From the NCBI GenBank assembly GCA_963556695.1, contig CAUWAG010000007.1:1612001-1676000 (forward strand): 64,000 bases of DNA, given 5' to 3'. Shown here in pieces: positions 20,225-33,600 of the stretch. Below the pieces are notes generated by a model. The model did no database searches and was not told where the DNA came from. It saw only the letters and a list, made by a program, of their open reading frames with translations. The DNA is from Anthostomella pinea (taxonomy: Eukaryota; Ascomycota; Sordariomycetes; Xylariales; Xylariaceae). A program made the translations under genes and the position numbers. How positions within the stretch are numbered: the stretch's first letter is position 1; each line of letters begins with the position of its first letter.

Positions 20225-21299
20225 TTCGCAACTGTGGAGGACGGTTTGGTTTCTGCATTCAGAGTACTCAGGTGAACGGGCGTTACGTTTGCGATGGCTT
20301 CCAGAGCTTTTTCATATTCTACTTAGTGTTTGTCGGTCGAGGCGCGGTCATGAATCGGTTTGGAATAGGGGATCTCGGATCAGCCTATGGTGTTAAGGTG
20401 TTTTGACCGCCTGCAACGGCCTTTCATGAGATGGAGCCATGGACATGGCTATGCAGATTTCATACCCAGACCAAGGAGTCCCAAGAGTTATCCGATGGCC
20501 AGAACAGGCCCAGATTAGTATGACGCGCCGCAAACAATTGATTAGTGTGCCATGCCCTTATTCTTGCCTGCCTGAGGCTGAACAACGTGAAAGAAGCCAT
20601 GTTCCGCCACGTGTAGACTGCCAAGCTTTAGTGGCAGCTAGATCGTGGGATCCTTTGAGTCTATATAATCTATATGTCTCCCCTTTTGTTTTGTAGGTAT
20701 CCTTCGGGACTATTATGTGTTCGGAGGGAAAGGTCAAGCTGCATGTACAGCTCTTGCGAGAAGTAGAAGGCCAGAGGAACAAACCTTGTTCTCCTCTTGT
20801 TGGAATAACGACGCTGAGACACACACTTGACCTGCTTATAAAGTACATAGTAAAGTGAAGAGGTTTGGTAGGTGTGACATATCAAGCCACTGCTAAGATG
20901 TAGAAAGTGCGATGTGGTAGCTAGCCTTCAACTCTCACCGCGAAGAAAGAGACTTGTCACTGACCCAATATGGCACATCCTACATCTTATATGAAGATGC
21001 CTCCCAGTCTCAAGGAGGGTTTATGGATGTAGCTGTCGGTTGTATCAGCCCTTTTCCTGGACTAATGATGCAATGGGCCTCCCCCGCCCCCACCAAGCGA
21101 GTTTCGCCGTTCACTTCGGCTCCGCAACCGCAGCTCCCATACATAAACAACATTGAACCCTTCGTTACACTCGTTGATACCCATATCAGGTCTTCACAAG
21201 CTATTGGCCTCATTCTATCACCTCTTGCCAATGCCCTCGACGCCAATTGCTTCCTCCACACCTCAGCAGCAGCCCTCCATCGTCCCAATAACCGCCACG
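20225..21299. other. Spacer before the SurE-TTL gene
   Basis: No supported gene. An in-frame ATG at 21153 could extend the SurE protein by 49 residues, but the family normally starts at the strand ending in NDDG, so this is read as 5' leader. Confidence 0.45.
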
Positions 21300-24271
21300 A
21301 TGCACATCCTCGTGATCAACGACGACGGCCCGCCGTCCCCAAAGACCTCGCCCTACGTCCACAGCCTAGTCCGCGCACTGCAACAGGCTGGCCACACCGT
21401 CTCCGTCTGCCTACCGCACACACAGCGCTCCTGGATCGGCAAGGCACACATGATCGGGCAGACCGTGAAGCCGCTATACTACCGGGCCCCAGAGACGTTC
21501 GACCCCCGCGAGAAGACCGCGCCAGCAACACAGGGCACGACGCACGCGCGGCCGAGCCGGGGCAAGGACGTGCAGGAGGAATGGATCCTCGTCGACGGCA
21601 CGCCCGCGAGCTGCGCGCAGATCGGCCTGCACCACTTCTTCAACAACCGGGGCCCCGTCGACCTCGTGGTATCGGGCCCGAACTACGGGCGCAACACGAC
21701 GGCGCTGTTCGCGCTGAGCTCGGGCACACTGGGCGGCGCGCTCGAGGCCGCCGTCTGCCGCACCAAGGCCGTCGCGCTCAGCTGGGCATTTTTTAGAACT
21801 GGGACCCCGGACGCGGCGGCCGCCAGCGCGGACTGGCATGATCCGGAGGTGATCGCGGCGGCGACGAGGCGCAGCGTCAAGGTTGTCGAGAAGCTCTATG
21901 CGCAGTGGCCTGCGGACGGCAGCGTGGATCTGTACTCGGTCAATGTGCCCCTGACCCGGAGTCTGGAGGACCGCGCGCCTATCTTGACGCCTATGCTGCA
22001 GAACTACTGGGCTGGGGGCGGTGGTGCCTGCTTCCAGGAGGTCGAGGGCAGTGTGGGCGATGAGGAAGAGGAGGAGGAGCGGATACGGGAGGGCGAGGGT
22101 GAGGGTGAGGCTGCGGCAGATGGTAAAGCGGATGGAGGCGTGGAGAAGGACGGTGAAAAGGGGTATACACATCGGCATTTCAGGTGGAAGCCGCGGTTCG
22201 AGGATGTCTATCAGAGCGTGAGGGATGCGGCTCCCGGGAACGATGGCTGGGCAGTCGATCGGGGTCTCACCAGGTACGTTTCGTCTTTTCTGTTGCCTCT
22301 CCATCACTGGTGACAGACATTTGTTTTTGGAATTTCCGAACCTGTTGAGTTCGAGATGCTGACCGGGTGATCATGCAGTGTAACACCATTGAGGGCGAAT
22401 TTTTGGCAGGCGGCGGAACACCTGCATGGGACGGAGTTAGAATTGTGAGTCTACTACTACTGCATTGCTTCTGGTCCCAGATGAGGGTGTCGACGTCGGC
22501 TATCATAGACAGCTAGGACTTTGCGTTTTGGTCGGCCAGGAAAACCTAGACGAAAAGGGAGAATCCCATACTGTGGACTATGGTGGCCTGGTCGCACTCT
22601 GAAAATGGAAGGCAGGATTCTAGTTGCATAGGTGCGGTCAAAGGTGTCTCCGTACATAGCGTTTGCTTCGTGCTTATATGGTTCTTCCGCGGCATGTATC
22701 TTACTTCTTTCTGCTGTAGGGATAATCACAAATCTGAAGAACTTCCATCAGCCACGACCATGATTAAAGAATCGACGCTGGCTCATCGGCCAGAGAACCA
22801 CTTCTACGCCTTGATTGCCTACGAGGACGCCTACGTCCAACCTCTCATCCTAGACGCGCTAGAACAGCTGTTCCCGCCCGAATCGTACACGCTGCTTTCA
22901 CTACCAACATCACAGCAACAGCAGCAAGTACAACACAATGGATCAGGTTCAGCCCCTGATGCAGACGAGGGCGTGATATCCCTCCCCGACCTCCTCCCCG
23001 ACCCTGACGCCCGCGTCCTGCAACTCACGCCCTACGAGGCCATCGACTGGGACTATGCTGCCGCGCACCCGCGCACTTGTCTTGTCAACAGCTACATGTT
23101 GCGCAAGGCGCTGATCCGGAAGCACTACCTGGCGGCGACGGTCGAGCACTGGGCGGCCAAGCGGCCCACGTCCGTGCTGGCGTCCCACGTCGGCCGCAGC
23201 GAGGCGTTCGAGCTTGATTATGCGGAGTTTCTGGATGATGCGCTGGTGGAGGCTTTTGATCTTAGGGCTAGTTTGGGGCGGAATGAGGGTTTGTATGGGG
23301 AGGGGGAGGAGGATAATGGTGACGGGGGTGAGAGTGCGAGGGAGTGGTGGATCCTCAAGCCCAGCATGAGCGACCGCGGGCAGGGCATCCGGCTCTTCAG
23401 CACCATGGCGGAGCTGCAGGCTATCTTTGACGAGTGGGAGGCCGAGAGGCCGGATAGCGAGGACGAGGACGAGGATGAAGGAGACGACGACGACGACGAC
23501 GAAGATGGGAACACTGGTACCGCGGGCAGTAGTAGTCGAGATCAACAACAAGAGGCAGACGACTACATCACGACCTCGCACCTGCGCCACTTCGTCGCCC
23601 AGCCCTACATCCACCCGCCGCTCCTCCTGCCCGGCTGCGGCAACCGCAAGTTCCACATCCGCACCTACGTCGCGTGCGTCGGCGCGCTCGACGTCTATGT
23701 GTACCGGCAGATGCTGGCGCTGTTTGCCGCGAAGCCTTATGTGGCGCCTCGCTCTGCTCCCTGCCAGTCTCCCTCTCACTCTCACCCCAACGGCCCTGAC
23801 ACCAACTCCTCCTCCTCCTCCGCCCTGGACCTCGAAGCCCACCTCACCAACACCTGCCTCCAGCGCAGCGTCGCGGACGGCACCGTGCAGTCCTTCTGGC
23901 AGCTGCCCGCCTCCTCCCTCCCTACCTCTTCCAAACAGAAAATCTTCGCGCAGATCAGCGAGATTGCGGGTCAAGTCTTCGAGGCCGCGGCCAGGGGCAT
24001 GATGATGCACTTCCGCCCGCAGGGCAACGCGTTTGAGGTCTTTGGCGTGGATTTTCTGGTCGATGCGGATGAAAAGGTCTGGTTGCTGGAGGTTAATGCG
24101 TTTCCGGATTTCCGCCAGACGGGGGACGAGCTGACGGGTTTGGTTGGGGGGCTTTGGAGGGGGGTGTTGGGGAGGGCTGTTGGGGGCTTCTTCGGGGTTG
24201 GGGAGAGTGGAAAGGGGGAGGAGGAGGATGATGGGTTGGTGCTGGTTCGAAGGGTGGAATTGGGGCGGTAG
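21300..24271 (+). CDS. SurE phosphatase/nucleotidase-tubulin tyrosine ligase fusion (Pby1-like)
   Basis: Three exons fit: 21300-22273, 22379-22444 and 22720-24271, with introns of 105 and 275 bp. All junctions keep frame, giving 863 residues. Residues 1-345 are SurE-like: MHILVINDDG (metal-binding Asp pair), QRSWIGKA, VDGTPASC, VSGPNYGRN, and VTPLRANFW across exon 2. Residues from about 360 form a TTL ATP-grasp domain: LVNSYMLRKALIRKHYL, WWILKPSMSDRGQGI, NRKFHIRTYVACVG, HLTNTCLQ and VDFLVDADEKVWLLEVNAFP. Yeast Pby1, a P-body-associated protein, has this same order at about 750 residues. Without the second intron a TGA at 22446-22448 would end SurE at 347 residues, but a GTGAGT donor overlaps that codon, so fusion is favoured. 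Low-complexity acidic insertions (about residues 255-285 and 590-620) interrupt both domains. Confidence 0.82.
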
Positions 24272-26570
24272 ATAGGTGGGTAGATAGGGGCTCGCTTGTG
24301 GTGATGTTGTGTGTATGAGGAAAATTCATGCCTCTGTACCTAGTCACCACCTGGGCACAATAGACTATCTAGACGCCAGAAGCAACTGGCTGTGTCCGGC
24401 CGAAGCCCCTTGCGAGGCCGCAGCTGAGTATCGAACAGTTTGCCGAGCGAACTGGGCAACATATTCACCGACCCTCCTGATCTCTTCTGGTTAAACAGCT
24501 GCACACCCATATCGCTGGAGAGTTCGGTGATGATTTCCTCTACGACATATATACCGGTCTTGAACGATTCCTACAGTTGAAAGAAAACTGCATGGCGACT
24601 CAATGGCAACCTTTCCGTACCCTAGCACACACTCAAACTACTTTGGTATGGCATCGTGTGACTCGACGAAGCAGCCCAGGCTTCATTTGCCACACACAGA
24701 GGGAGGAGGGAGAGGTCCATCACATCACATCACGTCCCGTCATATGTAGTGCGCTGTCGTGTAACTCGCCACGGCCTACCTACTGTGCTCTGTGCACCGC
24801 TCGGTGCCAGGTGGATGATGCGCGCATCTGATGGTGGGCGTCTTTTGACTCCCAGCAGCCGTCGGCAGGCGAGCCGCGGCGGGGAGGAAGGGGGCTGTGA
24901 GATGGTGACACGACCGAAGGTTGGGCATACTCACCGTATATGTACCTAATCTTCTGCCCGCTGGGGCTGGTCTTGGGTTCCTCCGTGTTGGTCGATAGGT
25001 GGTTGTCTAAAAGTCGGGGATTTATGACGGACTATAGTTACGTATGTGCCTATGCGTATGAGTGGGCGACGTGAAAGGAGCAGTAAGTGGCGGCCAGGTG
25101 TACTGTACGCTGGATGTGTCTCTGCGCAGAGTGAACAACCATGCCGTCGGGTAGGTACTCTGGCTTCCACGTAGTACGGGACTGTCATCGTGACAGGTAT
25201 TATGTAATGAAGCGAGACTCAATGTTGGGGTCCTGACAGTCAGTTATGCGTACCCGGACGGACCTGTAGCCATAGTTATCTAATACCACTTCACATATGC
25301 TTGAACAAAAAGAAAGGGGGGAAACAAGGACGTGGCCGGTTGGACACCACCACTATGCCCACGCGAAACGCCTCTTTCTTTTGTCTGTAGGTAAACCAGT
25401 AACTCAAGTAACATGGGACAGCCTATAGTCCTGCAATTCTACCGCGCCCGCGGGACATCTGCGTGCCGGGTGGCTGTCCCGACTCGGGACGTTTCGTTCA
25501 ATCTTACGAGCAAGTGAGGCTACGGGAACATACTGCCCCTGAACCCGGCCCTCGGGGAAAATTGGAAACTATGGAAGTTGAGACGGACAGTCGCGGGCGG
25601 CCTGGGCTGAAAATGAAACGCATGTGTAAGTGCGCAGATCTTAGAACGAGATGACGGTCTCGATACATATATTTGCGCCGAGAAGTGAGGCACAAGCTGT
25701 GTCATGTACTGTAAGGTATGCTGCGCGTCGCGGAGCACCGCGATGCCGTGGGCCTTTCGCGACGGTTTAGTTCGATGGTGTTACGCTTTGGTGAGGCTGT
25801 GAAGTTGTGGGAGTGTCGTATTATGGAGGATCTGGGTTGGGAAACAGAATCTAGGTACAATGGGATCGGCTACCTTCGATGGGATGAAACAATTCTATTT
25901 ACGTGTATGAAGTTGCTGCATGTCATTGCCTCGTGGTCCCTTTGTGGATGGACATGCATTGTTTCGATATACTCCAGGCTCCAAGCGATTGGTGTGATGG
26001 ACAGTTGGTGTGGACTACCTACGTACCTACCTATAAGATGATGATGAGTCTGGTTATGGCCATGGTGTGATGATGCATGCTGTGCTGCTTACTTACTTTA
26101 AGTACCTATAAGAGACGGGAGAAGATGAGATGAGACGTGACGAGGTGAGGTAAGGTGAGGTGAGGTGAGGTGAGGTACACAACATGACATATATCCAGCA
26201 CAGCCATGCTTGGGTGACATTTTGGCTGCTGTAGGGTACTTTCGCAACGGCTAGGTAAGTTGGTAAGATGGTGTGAGAGATGAATATCCGACACGCTGGT
26301 TAGCGGACATGTACGATCGTAGTGAGAGTGAGTATGATAATAGGGCCGCAAGGCGGAAGGAAGGCGAGCGCCGTGGTGACAACGAAGCAAAGCTGAGCTG
26401 GACAGCTCTTTGACAGCGCAGGGAGGGCTCATGTGTTATGATCGATTCGTCATCAGCTCTGTCTTCTGGTATTTCCCGGTGTTCTCCATTTCGCCAAGGC
26501 GTATGCGCTGCCGTCATGCTTGCTGCTGCCGTGCGACGCCTCATGTAGGTGCCGAGTTCTAACTTCTATG
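24272..26570. other. Gene-poor spacer, left of the MITE
   Basis: About 2.3 kb with no supported coding region; frames are short and lack domain features. Short ACCTA/TAGGT-rich runs occur, as in other fungal spacers. The tandem GAGGT array is listed separately. Confidence 0.5.
26142..26176. repeat. (GAGGT)7 tandem repeat
   Basis: Seven contiguous 5-bp units, one of them AAGGT. It lies in the gene-poor spacer. Confidence 0.9.
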
Positions 26571-27090
26571 CAGGGTAAGAAAATCACTCACCCTAGTATC
26601 GTATTAGGCCGATACGATGCTAACCTATAGTACTACTATCGTATACCATCGTATACTAGTTACGTGATTGAATATAATTAAATAAAATCATTATTAAACA
26701 AGAAAATACATTGTAAAACTAAGATTAAATAAAAAATTAAAAGTTTAAATGAAACGTAGTAAAAAGTATTTTATTTGGTTTAAAAATAAAAAGGTTAGGA
26801 TGTATATATTATGCTTTATTTTTAATCGGTTATAAAGATTTATGCAACGCATAAAAGTATTATTTATCATATAAGATATAAAACTTGATATTCTTAATTT
26901 ACTTTTATAATTAATATATTAATATATACTTCTTGTATTATACGTTTAATAGCCATTTAAACTACGTTTTTTTAACTTTAATTATATAAAATTTAAGATT
27001 AATTAAAAGTCTTCACACGTTTACCTTAGTCACCCTAATATCGTACCACCCTGGTATCGTACGAATACTATAGTACTTTTTCACACCCTG
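26571..27090. mobile_element. Non-autonomous hAT-type element (520-bp MITE)
   Basis: The element starts CAGGGTAAGAAAA and ends, in reverse complement, CAGGGTGTGAAAA: a 13-bp terminal inverted repeat with two mismatches. It is flanked by perfect 8-bp direct repeats CTTCTATG at 26563-26570 and 27091-27098. Eight-base target duplications and CAGGG ends are hallmarks of the hAT superfamily. The interior is strongly AT-rich and has no transposase frame. Near both ends the heptamer-like motif TATCGTA recurs in either orientation (about four times on the left, twice on the right), as expected of subterminal transposase-binding repeats. Confidence 0.85.
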
Positions 27091-27098
27091 CTTCTATG

Positions 27099-30000
27099 TG
27101 CAAGTCCAGATGTCCGTCGTTCCCGGGAGAGAGGATCGACCCGAATCGCACGTATTGGGATGGTGAGGAATCCCTGCCTGCCTCTGCACCGGTACATACT
27201 GCGTCACGCGTGCTGGCTGGTTATATATCTCATGTCTGCGCCTCGCGCTTACATCTGGATCTTCATACGAGCAATTTGAGATGTGTCGCTGGCTTGGCTT
27301 TCGTCAGGCTGGAACTACGGCAATGTTTTGCTGAATAGGAGAGCTGGGTACCGCATGCAAGGGGCTGAAGCGGTTCAGATCCTGAATTGAAGAGCTGCCA
27401 TCCCTTCGTCTCTATTACAGTACGTGGTAGCTGCGTTAGATCCGTGAGAGATCCCATCGCGTCGGAAACGAAGTTTTATTAGAAAAGAAGACGAAGATCG
27501 GCGGAAGACGCGCCTTCAACATCCACGCACTGGAAATTCCAAACATTCGGCAGAATTGCTAAGTTCGACATTCGCGCCGACTCGCTCGGAATCGTTCCGT
27601 CGGCGACCAAAGCTTCGCAGACCCTTGAGGTTAAAGCGGAGAAGATGCCTCGTTCGAGCTGCTTTGAAAGTTGAAGACGGGGACCCGCCTGGGGGCCCGG
27701 TGACCGTCATCTCCGAGGCTTGCGTGAGGTAGCCAGCTTGCCCGCGCCGCGCTTCACCAGCTGCTGTTTTGATCTTGTTCTTCACATCATCACATGCAAG
27801 ATTTGGGCGGTGGCATTGCTGCTTGGCTGGTTGCCTCCGGTTGCCTCTGGAATTGTATTTCATTTCATTTGTAAAGTCAAGACCCTTGGCACTTGGCAAG
27901 TGCCAACGTGATTTGAATCGATCTCCAAGCGTAGAAGAAATGACGCTTCTGAAATCTCTACTATGAACGCCGTAGACCACCGACCAGATATTTTATTATT
28001 ACGTCTTGTCATTTCTCTCCAATATGAGGAGGAAAGATGGTGGTATGGTCATCGAGGGGGCGTTCCACGTGGAGCCCGGGTGCTACCTTAGACCTATAGC
28101 GCAGTGGGTCTGATGCGGGACAGCATAATACCTTACATACCTAAGGTATGTACTGATGCAGGCTCGTGACAGAGTCGATTGACGACGACCTTGAATTTTC
28201 CATCACACATCTTGCGTGGTTGGAACTGGAAGTATGTGAGCACGAGGCTGACAGGCTGACGAGAAAGCCTGATGAGTCTTATTACTCTCATGTGTGCAAA
28301 GTTACTCCGCAGACACTCCGCGACAATCTACCTCCAGGCAGTTAGTTGGTGGTTGATATGATGATCCTACACTTCTCAGATGATGGCGTGAATCGCAGCA
28401 TTGGCGATGTGTGCGTTCCTGACATGACATACGGTCTGGAGCAGCTTGGCTTGCATTGGCAATCGGCAAAGCAGGTCTTCTGGTCATCGCCAAGTGTTGG
28501 CCACAACACCGTCACTGACCAAGGTGGAAAAGCGGTCTTCCAAGAGGTACCAGTGAAAACCTAAGCCACTGACGTGCCGTTATCATCTCACCGGCGAATG
28601 CAGTTCTTATGTGCCAAGCCCAGTGGTTGAGGCTTTTTGAAGCTGAGGTCGAACTTCATGGGATGCTACGCATGAAAAGCTTAAGTTGAAGTTGTGAAAG
28701 CCGCGGCCACGATAGCTCAGCGTTCCCACTAAACTAAGGTAAGGTAATTGACATCTGACTCCGGATAGTCTAACGAGGCGGCCTGCAGTCTAGCAGTCTA
28801 GAATCGCGATGATGATGGAACAAGGAGGCGAAAGGAGAAGAAACTCCCAATTATCACTTGCTTAAAGTTGCTAAGGTAGGTGGTACCGTGGTAATGCAGG
28901 CGGACCGCAAGGTAGATCCCTGATGCACCCAGGGATCGGGTACATGTAGGGACTGGGTAGGTAGGGACTGGGTCACTGACCCCTCTTGCTACTACTACGG
29001 TAGTACTACCTTGTTGTGCCTTCCGACCGACACAGCCTCCCTTGGCACTCTACGGGCCGCCATCTCATTCGCCAGACGTCGTGCAGCCATTCCGCGACAA
29101 GTCAAGAGCGACGGGGCAACGGATTCCAATCTCTGGTGGAAATGGAAGCTCAATTATAATTCGGTGGAGGGCACAAAGGGGATGGATGCAGAAAGAGATA
29201 TGGAAGTGGAAGTTTGACAAGTCAAGAGGTGCACTTGCAGTCAACCTGTTCTGGCTGTATTGCCATCCAGCCATACCGAGAGGCACATGAAAGACTGCAG
29301 TCTGCAGGTGAGGTCGGCAGGTCGGTCCCCTGATTCTAGCCTGTGGATCGGGATGTATCTCCAGTCCACTGCACCCCGGCACCTATTTAGTGTTTAGGTA
29401 GCGCCCTGGAACTGGCGCTGGGGTCGCTGTGGCCCGTGGCGCCAATTGGTTCAAAATGGGATCAAATGGATCTTGGCGATGCGGTAGCCAGTACCTAAGG
29501 TACCTTAGGTAGGCAGTGCAGTGCAGGGGGGTTAAAGGTTAAGGTTGTATTTCTTCATCCACGGTCCACCCACTACCCACTACCCCAACACCACGTCAAC
29601 TTGCCCTTTCAACTTTCAAGATGTCCATTGGTCGTGGCTCCCTCTTCTCGACCGCTGCCGCTGCCGCTTCACTCTTTCTTCTATAGTGCAGCCTGTCTGG
29701 CTGTTCTCTTGCCATTGGTAATCCTGCATCCTGACTGCTGACCGCTGACCAGTAACCACTTCTATTTCTATAATCGCTACTTCTATATTCTCTTCTCTGT
29801 ACGGTACCTTCGGACTTCAGTGGAGCAAATCACCACACGCCTCGCCCAGGCTTCCTCCTCTCCCTCCCTCCCTCCCTACTCTTCGTGTCATCGTGTACGC
29901 CTCTGACTGGATCGATCGACCTGGTAACCAGCTTTTCCATCAGCAGTTTTACGGGACAGCTTGCATAGCCTCTTCTCGCCAGCAGCTGTGCCTGTCCCAG

Positions 30001-30686
30001 AGAGGCATTCTTACCTACCAAACCGACTGCGCCCCGTTTGTGCAGTGCAAACCCCTTCCCGAAACATGCCAAACGGTAGCCTCTACTTCATGCCATAGAC
30101 TCATAATCGTATTATTGTTTACCTGCTATCATTCCCGCCACATCGACGACACCTCTGATAACCGCCCCCACCTCCGACCAAACATCAGTCCTCCGTCGTC
30201 ATCGGCCCGGCCACTCTCCCCATCAGAGGCACGGAGCTGTGACGGATCTGTCACGGATCCCTCGCGTATCTAGACGGAGAGCTAGTCGCGACCTTTGAGT
30301 TAGGGTTGGGCATTTCACTTCAGGCACATGCAGGCCGCAGCAAAGACAAAAGACGCCACATCAGCCCGCGCCTCGCAGCCTGGAGGATCCGTCTACCGCC
30401 ATAGTCTCAAAGCTCCACGAAGCTACACGAAGCTACACCTCTATATCCTGCTGTCATTCTGACATGGTCAACTCAAAAATCTGTTCCGACTACGTGCTCA
30501 GCCTCGCCTTTCCCTGACAGCCGATGGCCAGGTTCAACGGACGGACACGACCACAACCAAGCCTCCCTGTCACAACAAAGCTGTCAGTAGGCTTCACTCG
30601 TGCTTATACTCGTGCTTCTACTCGACCGCCGCGAATTGTCGATCCCGGATACCTTCACCTAGCAAATCTTCCAAACCCCAGCTACA
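27099..30686. other. Gene-poor spacer and leader of the calcium ATPase gene
   Basis: About 3.6 kb without a supported gene. From about 29560 the plus strand becomes pyrimidine-rich (CCCTCCCTCC near 29865), which fits a promoter and long 5' untranslated leader of the ATPase gene. Palindromic GTACCTAAGGTACC-like motifs occur near 29490; their role is unknown. Confidence 0.45.
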
Positions 30687-33600
30687 ATGTCCGATCCCAG
30701 CAAGGATGGTGCTGAAGGACCGGCACGAAGGCCACGGGCGTAAGTCGAACTCCCGCTCCTAACCCATGGCTGCGATGCTTGCAATTACTGCAACGTCCAT
30801 GTCCTAACTTCAGGTTCCAGGCCCACAATCACGATTGATACTACGAATGACTCTGAGCCCACCCCTCATGCCGCTCCACGATCACCGGTGTCGCCTACCG
30901 ACGTAACCACAAGTCCGACTGCACTGACAGCTAGCTGGACATCATCCGAGCGAACGGCTCACGAAATGCGGACTGCGAATTCGTTTGACAGTAGTAAAGA
31001 CAGCCGGCCTACGAGTCCCCACAATGTCTCTAGTCCTGTCACTTCGAGAGGGAATGAGAAGGGCCAGGCCTTTTTGTCAGTACCAACCAACCACCGTTCA
31101 CGACAGAACTCCGTTGATTCTGAGGACGGGTCCCGATCGTTCGCCTCTTCTCAAGGTGACACTATCACTGCGACTACCTCGTGGCAAGGTGAAAAGAGTG
31201 CCGCGAAGAACATTCACGATAATGACCAGATCATGAAGGACGAAGCTGCTCTGAAGCCCGATCAAGGAAAAGAGGCTGATTTCGAGGTTAAGAACAACCC
31301 GTTCGCCTTTAGTCCCGGCGAGCTCACCAAGATGTTCAACCCCAAGAGTCTATCGGCCTTCTACAAGCTTGGTGGCCTTGTCGGAATCGAAAAGGGGCTG
31401 CGTAGCAATCGGGACACGGGACTGAGTATTGATGAGAAGCATCTCGATGGTACAGTGTCTTTCGAGCAGGCGACTAATCGTACACCACCCAAGCTTGCCA
31501 ATGAGGGAGTGGAAAGCCCGCAGACGCCAGTTGCTCGCACTGGAACAGCACCGAGACAGGCATCCGACGACGATTTTGCCGACCGAAAACGGGTTTACAG
31601 GGATAATCGACTACCTGAGAAGAAGGGCAAGAGCTTCCTACAGTTGGTCTGGATCACTTACAACGACAAGGTCCTCATCCTGCTTTCCGTTGCTGCCGTT
31701 GTCTCGCTCGCTATCGGACTGTACCAGACGTTTGGAGCCGTACACGAACCGGGCAACCCAGGGGTCGAATGGATCGAGGGCGTGGCCATTATTGTTGCCA
31801 TTGTCATTGTCGTACTCGTTGGATCCGTGAACGATTGGCAGAAGGAAAGACAATTTGTCAAGCTGAACAAAAAGAAGCAGGACAGAGTAGTGAAGGCGGT
31901 TCGCTCAGGCAAAACTGTCGAAATATCGGTTTTCGACATCCTGGCTGGCGATGTTCTGCATCTGGAACCTGGTGATCTCCTCCCCGTGGATGGCATTCTC
32001 ATCCAGGGCTTCAACGTCAAGTGCGACGAGTCGCAAGCTACCGGAGAGTCGGATATCATACGCAAGAGACCGGCTGACGAGGTGATGGCGGGTATCGAGA
32101 ATGGCGAAAACACGAAGAAGCTCGATCCGTTCATCCAGTCCGGTGGCCGCGTCATGGAAGGCGTGGGCACTTTCATGGTCACTTCTACTGGTATCTATTC
32201 CAGCTACGGAAAGACGATGATGTCCTTGAACGAAGACCCCGAGATTACGCCATTACAGTCAAAGCTCAACGTTATCGCCGAATACATTGCCAAGCTTGGT
32301 GGTGGTGCTGGTCTACTCCTATTCATCGTGCTCTTCATCGAGTTTCTCGTTCGTTTGAAGTCAAGCACTGCCTCTCCATCTGAGAAGGGTCAGCAATTCA
32401 TCGAGATTTTCATCGTGGTAGTCACCATCATTGTCGTTGCAGTTCCTGAGGGGCTACCACTGGCCGTCACGTTGGCTTTAGCCTTTGCGACAACTCGTAT
32501 GATTAAAGACAACAACTTGGTCCGCCACCTGAAAGCCTGCGAGGTCATGGGAAATGCTTCAACCATCTGCTCGGACAAGACAGGTACTCTCACACAAAAC
32601 AAGATGAAGGTCGTTGCAGGAACCATCGGTACAACACATCGATTCGGAAGTGGCGGGGCGGCCGTCGAGGAGACGTCCGCATCGACCAACGCTGCCTCCG
32701 CAGATTTCTCCGAGAAAGAGTTTGCCAGTGCTCTCTGCGGCGGCGCGCGCGAGCTTCTGTTGAAGTCCATCTCCATTAACTCCACCGCATTTGAAGGTGA
32801 CGTCGACGGTGTCAACACCTTTATCGGCTCCAAGACCGAGACTGCCTTGCTGGAATTCGCGAAGGATCATCTCGGCATGGGACCGGTCAGCGAGGAGCGT
32901 TCAAGCGTGAAAGTTTTGCAGCTCATTCCCTTCGATTCTGGCCGGAAATGTATGGGTGTAGTCGTTCAGCTCGAGAATGGCACGGCCCGTATGTACGTGA
33001 AGGGTGCATCGGAGATCCTTCTCGCGAAATGTTCTGAGATGCTTGTCGACCCTGCCAAAGATCTGTCTAGTGTGTCTTTGACCAACGACAACGATGAGAC
33101 TGTCAAGGGCCTTATCAACGACTACGCATCACGGTCGCTTCGAACCATTGGGATTATCTACAAGGACTTCGAGAAATGGCCCCCGCGAAATGCGAAGCGC
33201 GTTGAAGGTGAACGGAACGAGATTGTTTTTGAAGACGTGTTCAACAAGATGACCTTCATCGGCATGGTTGGAATTCAAGATCCTCTCCGTGATGGTGTCC
33301 TTGAGGCTGTCAAGGAATGTCAGAGGGCTGGCGTCGTGGTTCGCATGGTTACTGGTGACAACAAGCTGACTGCTCAAGCCATTGCTCAGGAATGCGGAAT
33401 CCTGCAGCCCGATGGGGTTGTGATGGAAGGACCCGAGTTCCGGAATCTGAGCAAGTTCGCACAGAACGAGATAATTCCCCGGCTTCAGGTCCTCGCCCGT
33501 TCCAGTCCGGAAGACAAGCGCATTCTGGTGCGCCGTCTGAAAGATTTGGGCGAGACGGTGGCTGTCACTGGTGATGGTACAAATGATGCGCCGGCTCTGA

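Noticed and set aside
21153..21299. Upstream in-frame extension of the SurE-TTL protein
   Set aside because: SurE proteins begin just before the strand ending in NDDG; the extension has no conserved features.
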